A program made the translations under genes and the position numbers. A stretch of DNA of 64,000 nucleotides from Branchiostoma lanceolatum (Eukaryota; Chordata; Leptocardii; Amphioxiformes; Branchiostomatidae), in NCBI RefSeq assembly GCF_035083965.1, contig NC_089727.1, forward strand, positions 20,882,769 to 20,946,768, read 5' to 3'. A model generated the notes under the pieces. It ran no database searches. It was not told where the DNA came from and was given only the letters and a program-made list of their open reading frames with translations. Shown in pieces: positions 10,780 to 20,384 of this stretch. The first letter of the stretch is position 1. Each line of letters opens with the position of its first letter.

Positions 10780-12186
10780 CACTTCCTGCATCACAGTTGA
10801 AGTACTCTCGGATACAGGCCCTTAGCCTCTTTCCGTCTGCTGTGAAGAGTCCCCGACCCTAGTCTTCCACCTCATGAACATGTTGTGCAGTGTGAGGCAG
10901 GCCTCGATTATGTCCGTCGCAGTCTCTGTTTATACATCCAGGGTGGTGAGGAGGCATCTGTAGCGCACGGCTAGCACTCCAAATGCATTCTCTCTCCACT
11001 CGCCTCGCCCGGGAGAGACGGTAGTTGAACACGCGCTCCTCAACTTCCAGATATCGCTTGGAGTATGTTTTCAAGAGGAAGGTGCGCAGGGGGACGGCGT
11101 CGTCCTCAATCAGGAAGTACCCCGTGTCTTCGTCATCGTTGGGGATGGGCTCGGGGTCAGGAAAACCTTCTGACAATGACAGCTGAAGATTTGAGCGATT
11201 AGAGATGCGATAATCAGAAATGGACCCAGGGGCGCCCACATCTGCCCACAGGATTTTGTAGTAAGGATCAACAACTGCCAGGATGACCAAGGTGAAGAAG
11301 CCCTTGTCATTATAATGCAGACTTCCCGACTTCCTGGGTTTCTTGATCGCAACATGTTTGCTGTCGATGGCGCCGCAAACATGGGAAAATTCCACCTTGT
11401 CTGAAACCCCTGGGCCACCTGGCGCCACTGTTCGGGGGTAGAGGGGGTGTCGAATGCTTCTTGGCGGTACTCCGCTGTGATCGCCCGGCAGACTTCAGGA
11501 ACAAATAATGTTATAGTATTGTGCACCACCCTGAAGGCAAAGGCCAGGGAGCGACAGGAGTTCCCGGTCGCTAGGAAGCGGAGTGTGATGGCTAACTTCA
11601 GACCTATCACTAGTACTAGTGGCTGCCTGGCACTGTAACAGAAAATTACACACACATATCAGCTGCAAATTGGAATTGATATGGTAAATCGCTGCTCTAT
11701 TGAACCGAGAACTGTCAGAGAGTCAAAGAATATGTCCCAAATAACGTACTTTCCACTCTTCTCAATAGAATGTCCTACACGCTGGAAAACGTCGTCAAAC
11801 ATCTCTGGTTCAATTCTCAGAAACGGCTTGAAGTGAAGACGGTGACCACACCTAAGCTCGCCCATCAGCCTCTCGTACTGGCCACATACAGGTCTTTCCA
11901 ACAACCAGGATCGAGTCCACCATCTTCTTCTGCGACGCAGCAGTTCAGCTTGCCTCTCTTCTTTAGCTGCTAATGCTGCGAGAACAAGGTTGTGACGGTG
12001 ACGAGTTGTCGCCACCCTCAACCTCAGACGAAGTTTTCTGCAGGTAGTGGCTGCATCTTCAGAGTATCTGACGGGTACCTGCCGGAGACCGACCAATGAA
12101 GGTGAAAGAAATTTACAAGAATGCCATCGAGTGCCTGCCGGAGCATCCCGGGACCCCTGCAGGGCAGCGTGAGGGAAACGTTTCAT
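10780..12186 (-). pseudogene. PIF/Harbinger DDE transposase (HARBI1-like), inactivated
   Basis: ATG at 12186; exon 1 12186-11751/11750; intron GT...CAG; exon 2 from 11632. Exon 1 encodes the N-terminal region (LERPVCGQYERLM, FKPFLRIEPEMFDDVFQRV). Exon 2 encodes GLKLAITLRFLATGNS, LAFAFRVVHNTI, then the DDE core HVCGAIDSKHVAIKKP, GFFTLVILAVVD, ADVGAPGSISDYRI, PLRTFLLKTYSKR and ERVFNYRLSRARRV. These match Harbinger transposases. Damage: a frameshift near 11381-11385 between RWNFP and HVCGAID, a second near 10988-10998 in a CT run just before ENAFGVLAVRY, and a nonsense TAA at 10932-10930 before TETATDIIEACLTLHN. Convergent with the MADF gene. I did not find the outer TIRs. Confidence 0.88.
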
Positions 12187-13626
12187 TGTGACCACGACAG
12201 CCGATGCCCCCCGGAAATCAGAGCCCGGCCGGGGCTACATCCCCGACGGACACCGGCGTAATTGTGACCGTAGTATAAGGCGGGCAGACCTTCAGCCCTG
12301 CACGATAAGACTTAACGGTGGGAGCCGTCACAACCGTGCCAGGCAGGGCATTCCAGTCGTACGGGGGAAAAATGAATATTTGTATGTATCTGTTCCAACG
12401 TTAAGTGTTTGACATTTGAGATGGTGACTCCCCCGGGTGCGCCCCTGAGCTGGTTTCAGTAGACTGTCATTGTTTATATTGATATGATTATTAACTAGTT
12501 AATATGTAGAAAAAAGTAAGGCGTCCGTTCTTTCTCCTTTCGGAGCGGAGACTCATATACTAAGAAGAATGTAAATGCAGTAGAACAAACTCAGTCTGGA
12601 ATGCGCTTATGACAATGGCCATTTTCTCGGAATATGCAACACTGTTTGAAAGTATTTTTCTACAGAGCAAGGGTTATTCATGATCGAATATTTTGTGTCT
12701 AAAACATTATTTCCAAAACCAGGTGTATCAATTCAAAATGATCCAGTGCAACATGATTTCTCTCCAACATCTGCTTGGAGGAAGCACTTTTAATGATTTA
12801 ATAGTTTTTTAACCTAATTTTTCCCTCTCATTTCATTCGGCGCATTTGCGAAGAAAAAATTCTCATATCCGGTTGGTACATGGTACTTTCAAATTGGTTG
12901 TTTTAGTCACCAATGATATTTGAGGGTCCCTCCCTCGTAAGAAAAAAAAAACATTTCATGTGTAAGTCACAACCATTTATTGGAAATGATACAATGAAAC
13001 AAATAAAAAATCCCTTTTACAGAACAAGGTTAATCCTAAACAAATAACATCTTTGAACTCCAAATTAGTGCATACAAGTTAGTAATAGGATTATCGGTCA
13101 AGGTGTCAATTGCAAATACAATAACATCAATAACTAATATGTACCGACACGACCCAACTTATTAGATCTTTAACAAACAGAATTTGTATCTTTCTGTAAG
13201 CTTGATCAGGTCTATTTTATGATATCTAGCTCTATTATCCATGGTTATCCATTAATCAATCCTGAGTTTCATGTGTTACATTTAGCGCCCGCGCGTGTCA
13301 CGGTGGCCGATATTTTGGCTGATATATCGAATTGATTAATGGGAGCACAACCTGAACATATCCAAGCAAAGAATAATGAGATTCGTGCAGCGCGCGCTTT
13401 ACCAGAGCGTAGTCCAGAGCGCAGTGCTACGTACCGGTACTGTGTAGACCGTGTACCGGTACTGTACCGTGAAAATTGATTAGGTACAGATCCAAAATAT
13501 CAGACCATGAAGTACCGATATTGTACCGATAGAAATCTACACCAACTCTGATTATTTTGTGACTGATCTCCTAACCTCATAGCCTCATGCAACACCAAAC
13601 ACCAAGTGACACATTGGAACAGCGTT
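12187..13626. other. Unassigned: upstream flank of the transposase, then AT-rich DNA
   Basis: 12190-12450 is GC-rich and may be the 5' flank of the Harbinger element or old LINE 3' sequence. From 12450 to 13626 I see no gene, only short AT-rich sequence and scattered TACCGGTAC-like motifs near 13430-13530. Confidence 0.35.
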
Positions 13627-13785
13627 GAGGTCGAAATATCAATTCTGATTTTTTTTCCAAAAGCATGCTATAAGTAGCCCACCAAACAACATCTTTTGCC
13701 TAGGCCCAATGTACTTATAGCATGCTTTTGGAAAAAAAAAAATTAGAATTAATATTTCGGCCTCAGACAAGAAATCAAAAGCGAT

Positions 13786-13891
13786 GCCTACGGCAACCGA
13801 TTGTCTCGGGCTATTACCCATCCAAGTATTGACCGGACTCGACGTTGCTTGACGTCAGAGTTCGAACGCGATAGAACGAGATTTGGCCGTA
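13786..13891 (-). pseudogene. 5S rRNA-like sequence, unit 1, minus strand
   Basis: Inverse of the 5S-like sequence. Reads from TACGGCCA at 13891 to GTAGGC at 13786, with an intact ATACTTGGATGGG block. About 10 bp shorter than its plus-strand partner in the 5' third. Confidence 0.7.
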
Positions 13892-13913
13892 CCGTAGTCC
13901 AAAAAAGGACATT

Positions 13914-14030
13914 TTACAACCAAATCACGGTGAATCTTGTTCTATCGCGTTCGAACTCTGACGTAAAGCAACCTCGAGTCCGGTCAATACTTTTATGGGA
14001 AATAGTTTGAAACCACCGGCTGCCGTAGGC
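13914..14030 (+). pseudogene. 5S rRNA-like sequence, unit 1, plus strand
   Basis: Diverged start (TTACAACCAAATC) and a box C changed to ATACTTTTATGGG. Ends TGCCGTAGGC. TTTT follows about 4 bp downstream. Confidence 0.7.
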
Positions 14031-14206
14031 ATTACTTTTGATTTCTTGTCTGAGGTCGAAATACCAATTCTGATTTTTTTCCAAAAGCATGCTATAAGTA
14101 GCCCACCAAACAACATCTTTTGCCTAGGCCCAATGTACTTATAGCATGCTTTTGAAAAAAAAATCAGAATTGGTATTTCGGCCTTAGACAAGAAATTAAA
14201 AGCGAT

Positions 14207-14312
14207 GCCTACGACAATCGGTGGTCCCGGGCTATTTCCCATCCAAGTATTGACCGGACTCGACGTTGCTTGACGTCAGAGTTCGAACGCGATAGAACGA
14301 GATTTGGCCGTA
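14207..14312 (-). pseudogene. 5S rRNA-like sequence, unit 2, minus strand
   Basis: Ends at GTAGGC (14207) on the minus strand, with box C-like ATACTTGGATGGG intact. Confidence 0.7.
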
Positions 14313-14335
14313 CCGTAGTCCAAAAAGTTACATTT

Positions 14336-14451
14336 TACGGCAAAATCACGTTGAATCTTGTTCTATCGCGTTCGAACTCTGACGTCAAGCAACGTCGAGT
14401 TCGGTCAATACTTGGATGGGAAATAGTTTGAAACCACTGGCTGCCGTAGGC
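14336..14451 (+). pseudogene. 5S rRNA-like sequence, unit 2, plus strand
   Basis: Full 116-nt copy from TACGGC to GTAGGC. Contains AAGCAACGTCGAG and GGTCAATACTTGGATGGG, the parts corresponding to the internal promoter of 5S genes. TTTT follows. The best plus-strand match in the array. Confidence 0.75.
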
Positions 14452-14627
14452 ATTACTTTTGATTTCTTGTCTGAGGTCGAAATACCAATTCTGATTTTTT
14501 TCCAAAAGCATGCTATAAGTAGCCCACCAAACAACATCTTTTGCCTAGGCCCAATGTACTTATAGCATACTTTTGGGAAAAAAAACAGAAGTGGTATTTC
14601 GGCCTCAGACAAGAAATCAAAAGCGAT

Positions 14628-14733
14628 GCCAACGGCAACCGGTGGTCCCGGGCTATTTCCCATCCAAGTATTGACCGGACTCGACGTTGCTTGACGTCAG
14701 AGTTCGAACGCGATAGAACGAGATTTGGCCGTA
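14628..14733 (-). pseudogene. 5S rRNA-like sequence, unit 3, minus strand
   Basis: Same structure as the other minus copies, with GTTGGC in place of GTAGGC at its 3' end. Confidence 0.7.
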
Positions 14734-14756
14734 CCGTAGTCCGAAAAAGGACATTT

Positions 14757-14872
14757 TACGGCCAAATCACGTTGAATCTTGTTCTATCGGGTTCGAACTC
14801 TGACGTCAAGCAACGCCTAGTCCGGTCAATACTTAGATGGGAAATAGTTTGGAACCACCGGCTGCCGTCGGC
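14757..14872 (+). pseudogene. 5S rRNA-like sequence, unit 3, plus strand
   Basis: Full-length copy with ATACTTAGATGGG in box C and GTCGGC at its 3' end. Confidence 0.7.
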
Positions 14873-15049
14873 ATTAATTTTGATTTCTTATCTGAGGTCG
14901 AAATACCAATTCTGATTTTTTTTCCAAAAGAATGCTATAAGTAGCCCACCAAACAACATCTGTTGCCTAGGCCCAATGTACTTATAGCATACTTTTGGAA
15001 AAAAAATCAGAATTGGTATTTCGGCCTCAGACAAGAAATCAAAAGCGAT

Positions 15050-15155
15050 GCCAACGGCAACCGGTGGTCCCGGGCTATTTCCCATCCAAGTATTGACCGG
15101 ACTCGACGTTGCTTGACGTCAGAGTTCGAACGCGATAGAACGAGATTTGGCCGTA
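15050..15155 (-). pseudogene. 5S rRNA-like sequence, unit 4, minus strand
   Basis: Last complete copy. Its plus-strand partner stops after about 30 nt (15178-15208), followed by a short inverted echo, ATTCAACGTGATTGGGCCGT. Confidence 0.7.
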
Positions 15156-15527
15156 CCGTAGTCCAAAAAAAGGACATTTTACGGCCAAATCACGTTGAAT
15201 CTTGTTCTACGCAAAAGATTAGATTCAACGTGATTGGGCCGTAATTCAAACTAGGACATTGATTCAAATGATCGTTGAACGGACTTATTTGTGCCGGATA
15301 ACCAATGCGGTAAAATAGGGAAGGATACACGCGTACCAGCGAAGTAAATAGGTCTACAGGGACTGTGTATGGGGATTTTATCTGTACTGTCGAGTTTATT
15401 TTATACACAGCTCAGAACAGGCCTTGCTTGCTCAGATCTAGAAGAAAAATGAAACACGTTTCTTTATTAAAATATGTTCTAAGACATTTATTTAGATCTA
15501 TATTAGGTAGATGTTCGTATTTCAATA

Positions 15528-15645
15528 TATATATACATATATAGATAGATAGATAGATATTTATCTATTTATCTATTTATCTATTTATCTATTTATCTAT
15601 TCATTTATCTATTCATCTATTTATTTATTTATCTATTCATTTCGA
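15528..15645. repeat. TATA/GATA/TTTATCTA microsatellite
   Basis: Runs of TATATA, GATA and TATCTATT repeats. Confidence 0.95.
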
Positions 15646-15689
15646 TTTACCACATTTGTGGAAGGATTGACATAACAGGTGAGCTATCA

Positions 15690-16045
15690 CCTTTTCAATA
15701 TATCATCCCAGAACCGGACTGTAAGATTTGGACCATCGCACACCGGGGCATGCCCCTACTCTTTTTCGAATGGTGTGGTGGGTTCTTTAACATGCGCGGG
15801 ATGTGGGTCTTCCCAAACACGGGACCTCCATTTAACGTCCTATCCGAGGGACGTCCCTAACCCTAAATGAGCTAGGTACTCATTTACACCTGAGTGAAGT
15901 GAGGAAAGTCGTGTTAAGTGCCTTTCCCAAGGGCACAACGTCGGGGTGCAAGTTCGGACATTTCTCTGGGCGCAACCTGGGATTAGATCCCGGGACCCAT
16001 TGTTTGACAGCCGCGCCCTCTACAGTTGCGCCACACGACGCCACA
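15690..16045 (-). mobile_element. tRNA-derived SINE
   Basis: Read on the minus strand, the 5' end has a tRNA-like head. GTGGCGCAACTGTAGAGGGC resembles an A-box region, and GGGATCTAATCCC a degenerate B box. The body carries TGTGCCCTTGGGAAAGGC, ACTTAACACGACTTTCC and TCCTCACTTCACTCAGG, and a tail with AAAGAACCCACCACACC. This is the architecture of a SINE with a tRNA head and a conserved central core; the body blocks resemble SINEs I know from marine invertebrates. No intact Pol III promoter is claimed. Confidence 0.7.
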
Positions 16046-16184
16046 ATTTCTGTTGCAGGACAACCAGCGGTGATTGTTTACGCCGAGGTTTCTATATGCT
16101 TTGATTTTGCGACACATCTAGCTGCTGCACTGAATCACGTGGGTATCCATTGTTCGGCCGTTATTAGAAAACGATATTAAACAG

Positions 16185-18425
16185 TTTTCACTGTCAGATC
16201 AAAACAGAATTACTGAAACTAGAGAGCGATTTGGAAAAGTATAATCCCTTAAACACAGTGATAAAACAAAACGAAATCCGACAAGCAATCTCCAAATTAA
16301 AGAACAGTAAAAGCTTCAGACTTAATACTTGATAAAATGTTGAAAAGTGCTGCCCATGTCCTTATAAATCCGTTGGCCAGATTTTTCAATCTAATTCTGT
16401 TATCAGGCCACTTCCTACAAAAATGGTGTGAAAGTCACATTGTTCCCATACACAAAGGTGGCTCCAAACGACCCAAACAACTATAAGGGGATCTCTGTCA
16501 CTAGTTGTCTCGCCAAGTTATTAACGACAATTCTGAACACAGCCTCACTAACTATTTAGACGAACACTCCCTCATCTCCCCAAATCAGTCAGGTTTCAGA
16601 AAGAACTTTGGAACAAGCGATGATTAATTTGTCATTGATTCGTTAATATCTAAATACACCAATATCAACAAACGTTTATATGCATGCTTTTTAGATTTTA
16701 GACAACCATTAGACTGTGTGTGGAAAGGGAAATTAGCCTGGGTGCCATCCTATTTCTACCGGGGCTCCTACACTCGCTGTAGGAGCCCCGGTAGAAATAG
16801 GATGGCACCCAGGCTAGAGGGAAATAGCAATGAATTGATAAGTTCTGGAATAGGTGGTAAATTCTATAGTTTGCTTAATAATATATCAATGTCCAAAGAC
16901 CTGCGTCAAAACCTCTGCGGGTCTTACACCATTATTAATTACCGATAGAGGCTTAAGACAGGGATGTAATATCTCTCCCACACTTTTCAACCTATTCATA
17001 AATGACTTAGTCAAAGAATTGGATAATCCCGACTGCGAACCACCCACCCTACACAATTTTCTTGTTTCTTGTTTATTATATGCAGATGATGTCGTGATAT
17101 TTTCAGAGTCGGAAAAAAGGATTACAACGTGCGTTGGACAAACTGAACACACAAAATGGAAAATACAAGTAAACATGAAGAAAACTAAAGTTGTAATTTT
17201 TAACAAATTTGGACGATCAGTAAAAAAAGTAAAATTTTTCATCGGCTCAGATAGTATCGAAATAACAAATTCTTATTGTTATCTGGGACTATTGTTGTCC
17301 TCACCAGGTACTTTTTCCTTAGCAAAAAAACAGTTGTCCTTAAAGGCACGTAAAGCCCTTTTTAGCCTCAAACCTCTATTTCACTCACCTTTGTCCCCAA
17401 AGGCTCTGTTAAGGATATTTGATGTGTGCGTGAAATCTATCATGTTATATATGGCAGTGAAGTTTGGGGCAATGACCATTTGAATGACAGGTGTCCGATT
17501 GAAACTATACAGAACCGTTTCTGCAAAAATATTCTTGGAGTGCACAGAAATTCCAGTAACATAGCAAGTAAAGCAGAGCTTGGGGTATTCCCGGTAGATT
17601 TAGATGTGTCAGTCCGCATAGTTAAGTACTGGTTGCGCCTCAGACAACTCAATCCTTTGACACACTTTACAAATAGATGCTCAATTGTATCAACAAGTGA
17701 ATAGCAACAAGAAAAACTGGTTACAACATGTGAAAGATGTATTTGACAATAGCGGATACTCCTTTATCTGGAACGCCAACAATCTCAATCTAGACATACA
17801 GCATATATGTACATGTAAATTGTTAAGAAAAAGGCTGACCGACATATACATTCAAAGTTTTCTTCATAAATCATCTATCGATGACAGTAAGTTAAGATTT
17901 TATAGGAATGTCAAAACAGAATACTCAATGGAAAAATATCTTTCAAACCAATAAAGATTTTGACCAACGGTCAGCTGTGTGTAAGATACGAATCAGCGCA
18001 CATCCACTAGGAAATAGAAAAGGGTAGATATAAAAAGGTGCCTGCTCACGAGAGAAGTTTTGTACAATGAACGTTGTGGAAAAGGAAATATATTTTATTT
18101 GCCAATGTCCTCTATATGACGCCGAAAGAATCGAATTGTATAAAACAGCTTCCGTTAATTCCCCTAGCTTTCACCATTTGACTAATTTACAAGAATCAAT
18201 CTTACTACTAAAATCAACCAACCAACCAACTTACGATACAAAACGTGGGCCTCTTCATTTTCCACTGCCTTCAAAAAAGAAGTCAAACCCAACCATAGTC
18301 AACCTTAGTTAACATAGAACTTCACAGTAGACTACATAACTATGTCGATTCCCATCTATTTCCATGTACTTGTTTGTCTGCAATAAGACTTCGGGCATGA
18401 ACTTGCAATAAAGTTCATTAATAAA
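16185..18425 (+). pseudogene. Non-LTR retrotransposon (LINE family L, copy 1), RT and C-terminal region, degenerate
   Basis: Broken frames encode, in order: EIRQAISKLKNSKS, LIDKMLKSAAHVLINPLARFF-like sequence, HIVPIHKGGS, NQSGFRKNFGTS, RGLRQGCNISPTLFNLFIND, the catalytic VSCLLYADDVVIFSE, KKTKVVIFNKFGRS, YCYLGLLLSS and IMLYGSEVWGND-like sequence after a frameshift near 17455. A C-terminal part follows (KNWLQHVKDVFDNSGY, FICQCPLYDAERIEL, a cysteine-containing tail). At least four frame breaks. The endonuclease half is missing, so the copy is 5'-truncated. The 3' end reads CGGGCATGAACTTGCAATAAA, shared with LINE copy 2 and with 47.2 kb. A hairpin MITE interrupts the RT at 16734. Confidence 0.88.
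16734..16816. mobile_element. Perfect hairpin MITE (39-bp arms) in LINE copy 1
   Basis: TAGCCTGGGTGCCATCC begins the left arm and its exact inverse ends the right arm. The loop is CTCGC. GGGAAAT occurs just before it and again 2 bp after it, possibly a target duplication. It interrupts the RT frame. Confidence 0.9.
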
Positions 18426-18871
18426 ACACGACACTTCAGTCGAAGAAAACCATGACTGGGCCACTCACGTTCAGGACATTATCATACTATGTAGACATAT
18501 TTGACTTACCTCCAAAGTCAAGGCTAACCATTTTAGAAATGCATTTCAAGAACGTCTAAAAGGCACAATATCTGCAGGTTTTCCCTTTATTAATCTGTGT
18601 CCAGTTTTCTCCGTGCATCGCTATTATTCTCAAATACGCTCCAAATATCTCAGGGTTTTCCTTGAATCCGTCTTTAGCTTTCTCCATGCGTGTCTATCAT
18701 TTCAAAAGATTACATGGAGATTACAACATCTTAAACATATCCAGTTTTCAAGCCTCATAAAATGTTCTGGGTGTCTTTAAGCTCAGAATTGTAACTTTCA
18801 GAGGATGTGGCGAGAGTAACAGGAATCAGTTTCGGCGGAAAGGAAGAATATAGCTGTACGCGTACAGGGAC
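18426..18871. other. Unassigned, possible LINE debris
   Basis: A phrase resembling NHDWATHVQDI near 18450-18480 looks like old LINE reverse-transcriptase sequence, but the rest is unreadable. Confidence 0.3.
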
Positions 18872-19091
18872 TAGCCTCTACCAGGCCCCGCCGGATGGCT
18901 AGAAAAATAGTAGAAATTGGCCTAATAGGGTGAATAGTATGCCAAGGGAGTTGGCTACGGAGAGAGGGTTCAATATGCCATCCACGGCAAACTGTACCCC
19001 TGTATAGCAGACTAACTCCTCTTCCATGTTTTTCTGTCTATTTGGCCAGTTTCTACTCTCTCCAGTTGCCTCTGGAGCCTGGTAGAGGCTA
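18872..19091. mobile_element. MITE with TAGCC...GGCTA ends
   Basis: TAGCCTCTACCAGGC at the left and GCCTGGTAGAGGCTA at the right form inverted termini of about 15 bp. 220 bp, no coding capacity. Its ends resemble those of the foldback elements at 16734, 38256 and 38477. Confidence 0.75.
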
Positions 19092-19311
19092 TACAGGGAC
19101 AACCTCCGCCCAGCTCAGCTCATTAACGTCCCCGCCCCGCCTCGTCGCACCGTCATCCCCGCCCGTCCGGGTGCCATGCGTTGTCCTGGGCGCCCCGCCG
19201 CTATATCGGACGTTGGCCAACTGAAACCTCCAACCATCCCCGACCCGCCAGGTGCCACCCGGTACCCCTGCCCCCGCACCGCCGATTTATTAGAAAATAG
19301 ATTGATATAAA
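19092..19311. other. GC-rich, C-rich stretch without a gene
   Basis: Contains many CCCCGCC-type runs and one 60-codon open frame without recognisable motifs. Confidence 0.3.
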
Positions 19312-19850
19312 GTGTGAATTGTTTTTAAAAGTATATATTATCCTCTCAAACATATATGTTTTAGAATGTTATCTATTTAAAATGTATATATCATTCTCTC
19401 AAACATATGTTTTAAAATGTTATCTATTTAAAATATATATAAATCATTCTCTCAAACATAGATGTTTTACAATTACATTTATTTAAGATACATATATGAT
19501 ATTTTTGACACAGTTCCTGCTTCGTAAGAGAGGCCCTTTGCGGTGATACTCTTCCCGACAGGGATGTCTCCTAGAATCGCTGCCTACTCCCCCAGGTTGA
19601 CTGCTGCAGGCAGCGTCCTGAAATGAAATGTTAATTGTTTTTAAAAGTATATATTATCCTCTCAAATATATATGTTTTAAAATGTTATCTATTTAAAATA
19701 CATATATATCATTCTCTCAAACATATATGTTTTAAAATGTTATCTATTCAAAATAAATATAGAATTCTCTCAAACATATATGTTTTACAATTGCATATAT
19801 TTAAGATATATATATGATATTTTTGACACAGTTACTGCTTCGTACTCTCT
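19312..19850. repeat. AT-rich segment duplicated in tandem (two ~220-bp copies)
   Basis: Copy 1 (19312-19535) and copy 2 (19629-19850) share GAATTGTTTTTAAAAG-like starts, repeated TCTCTCAAACATATATG and GTTATCTATTTAAAAT blocks, and the end TTTTTGACACAGTT.CTGCTTCGTA. Each copy is itself built from about 55- to 60-bp sub-repeats. Confidence 0.9.
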
Positions 19851-20384
19851 GGGGATGTCCGTGAGTCGATCCTCAACCGCAGGCTCGCCCGACTTGTCCC
19901 AGGATCCAGCCAATGCCCACTATCGTATCAGGATGGCCAGGCCGAGAAATCAAAGTTTCATCATTCCTTTATTCAAAACCAATGACCTCGTGTACATAAT
20001 TCGAAATTGGATATGCGAGTGTTAATTGTAAAGTCTCCCTCACAGAGGCAACTCTGGTCCAAAGAAGTAAAGCACATCGTGAAGAGTAAGCTGTGACTGG
20101 CTAAGTGCATACATAGAGGCAGCTCTGAACTAAAAAAAAAACCTCGGTAAGTTATAGTGGCATTTAAATGATTCACTGATTTCAATATCTTAAAAACACA
20201 AGTAGCAAGTTAAGTATGGGACGACAGGAAATAGTGGAGCCGTCTCAGAGCATCATCATGAGAATGATGAGTATGAGGGACAGGGTGATTGAGGCGTCTA
20301 TAAGGAAGAGGGTGAGTTATATGGTGCGGGGCTGGTGCAGGTCGTTTTCCCGAGGGCAGTATTAGCCGTAGTATTAGTAATAGT
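19851..20384. other. No recognisable feature
   Basis: Only short frames and no clear repeats, up to the 3' end of LINE copy 2. Confidence 0.3.

Larger units (their letters stand above)
13627..15208. repeat. Tandem array of ~421-bp palindromic units with 5S rRNA-derived arms
   Basis: The unit start GAGGTCGAAAT recurs at 13627, 14052, 14473 and 14894 (periods 425, 421 and 421); the fourth unit is truncated near 15208. Each unit has two inverted structures. One is an AT-rich hairpin with arms near CCAAAAGCATGCTATAAGTA. The other is a head-to-head pair of 106- to 116-nt sequences that look like 5S rRNA genes, separated by about 25 bp. The 5S resemblance includes a start TACGGCCA, AAGCAACGTCGAG, a box C-like GGTCAATACTTGGATGGG, CACCGG and a 3' GTAGGC. 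Length (116 nt) matches 5S rRNA from its fourth base to its end. Confidence 0.85.

Noticed and set aside
14541-14915. Open frames of 90-124 codons repeated through the 5S-like array
   Set aside because: They recur with the tandem unit on both strands and contain in-phase palindromes. No domain, so not genes.
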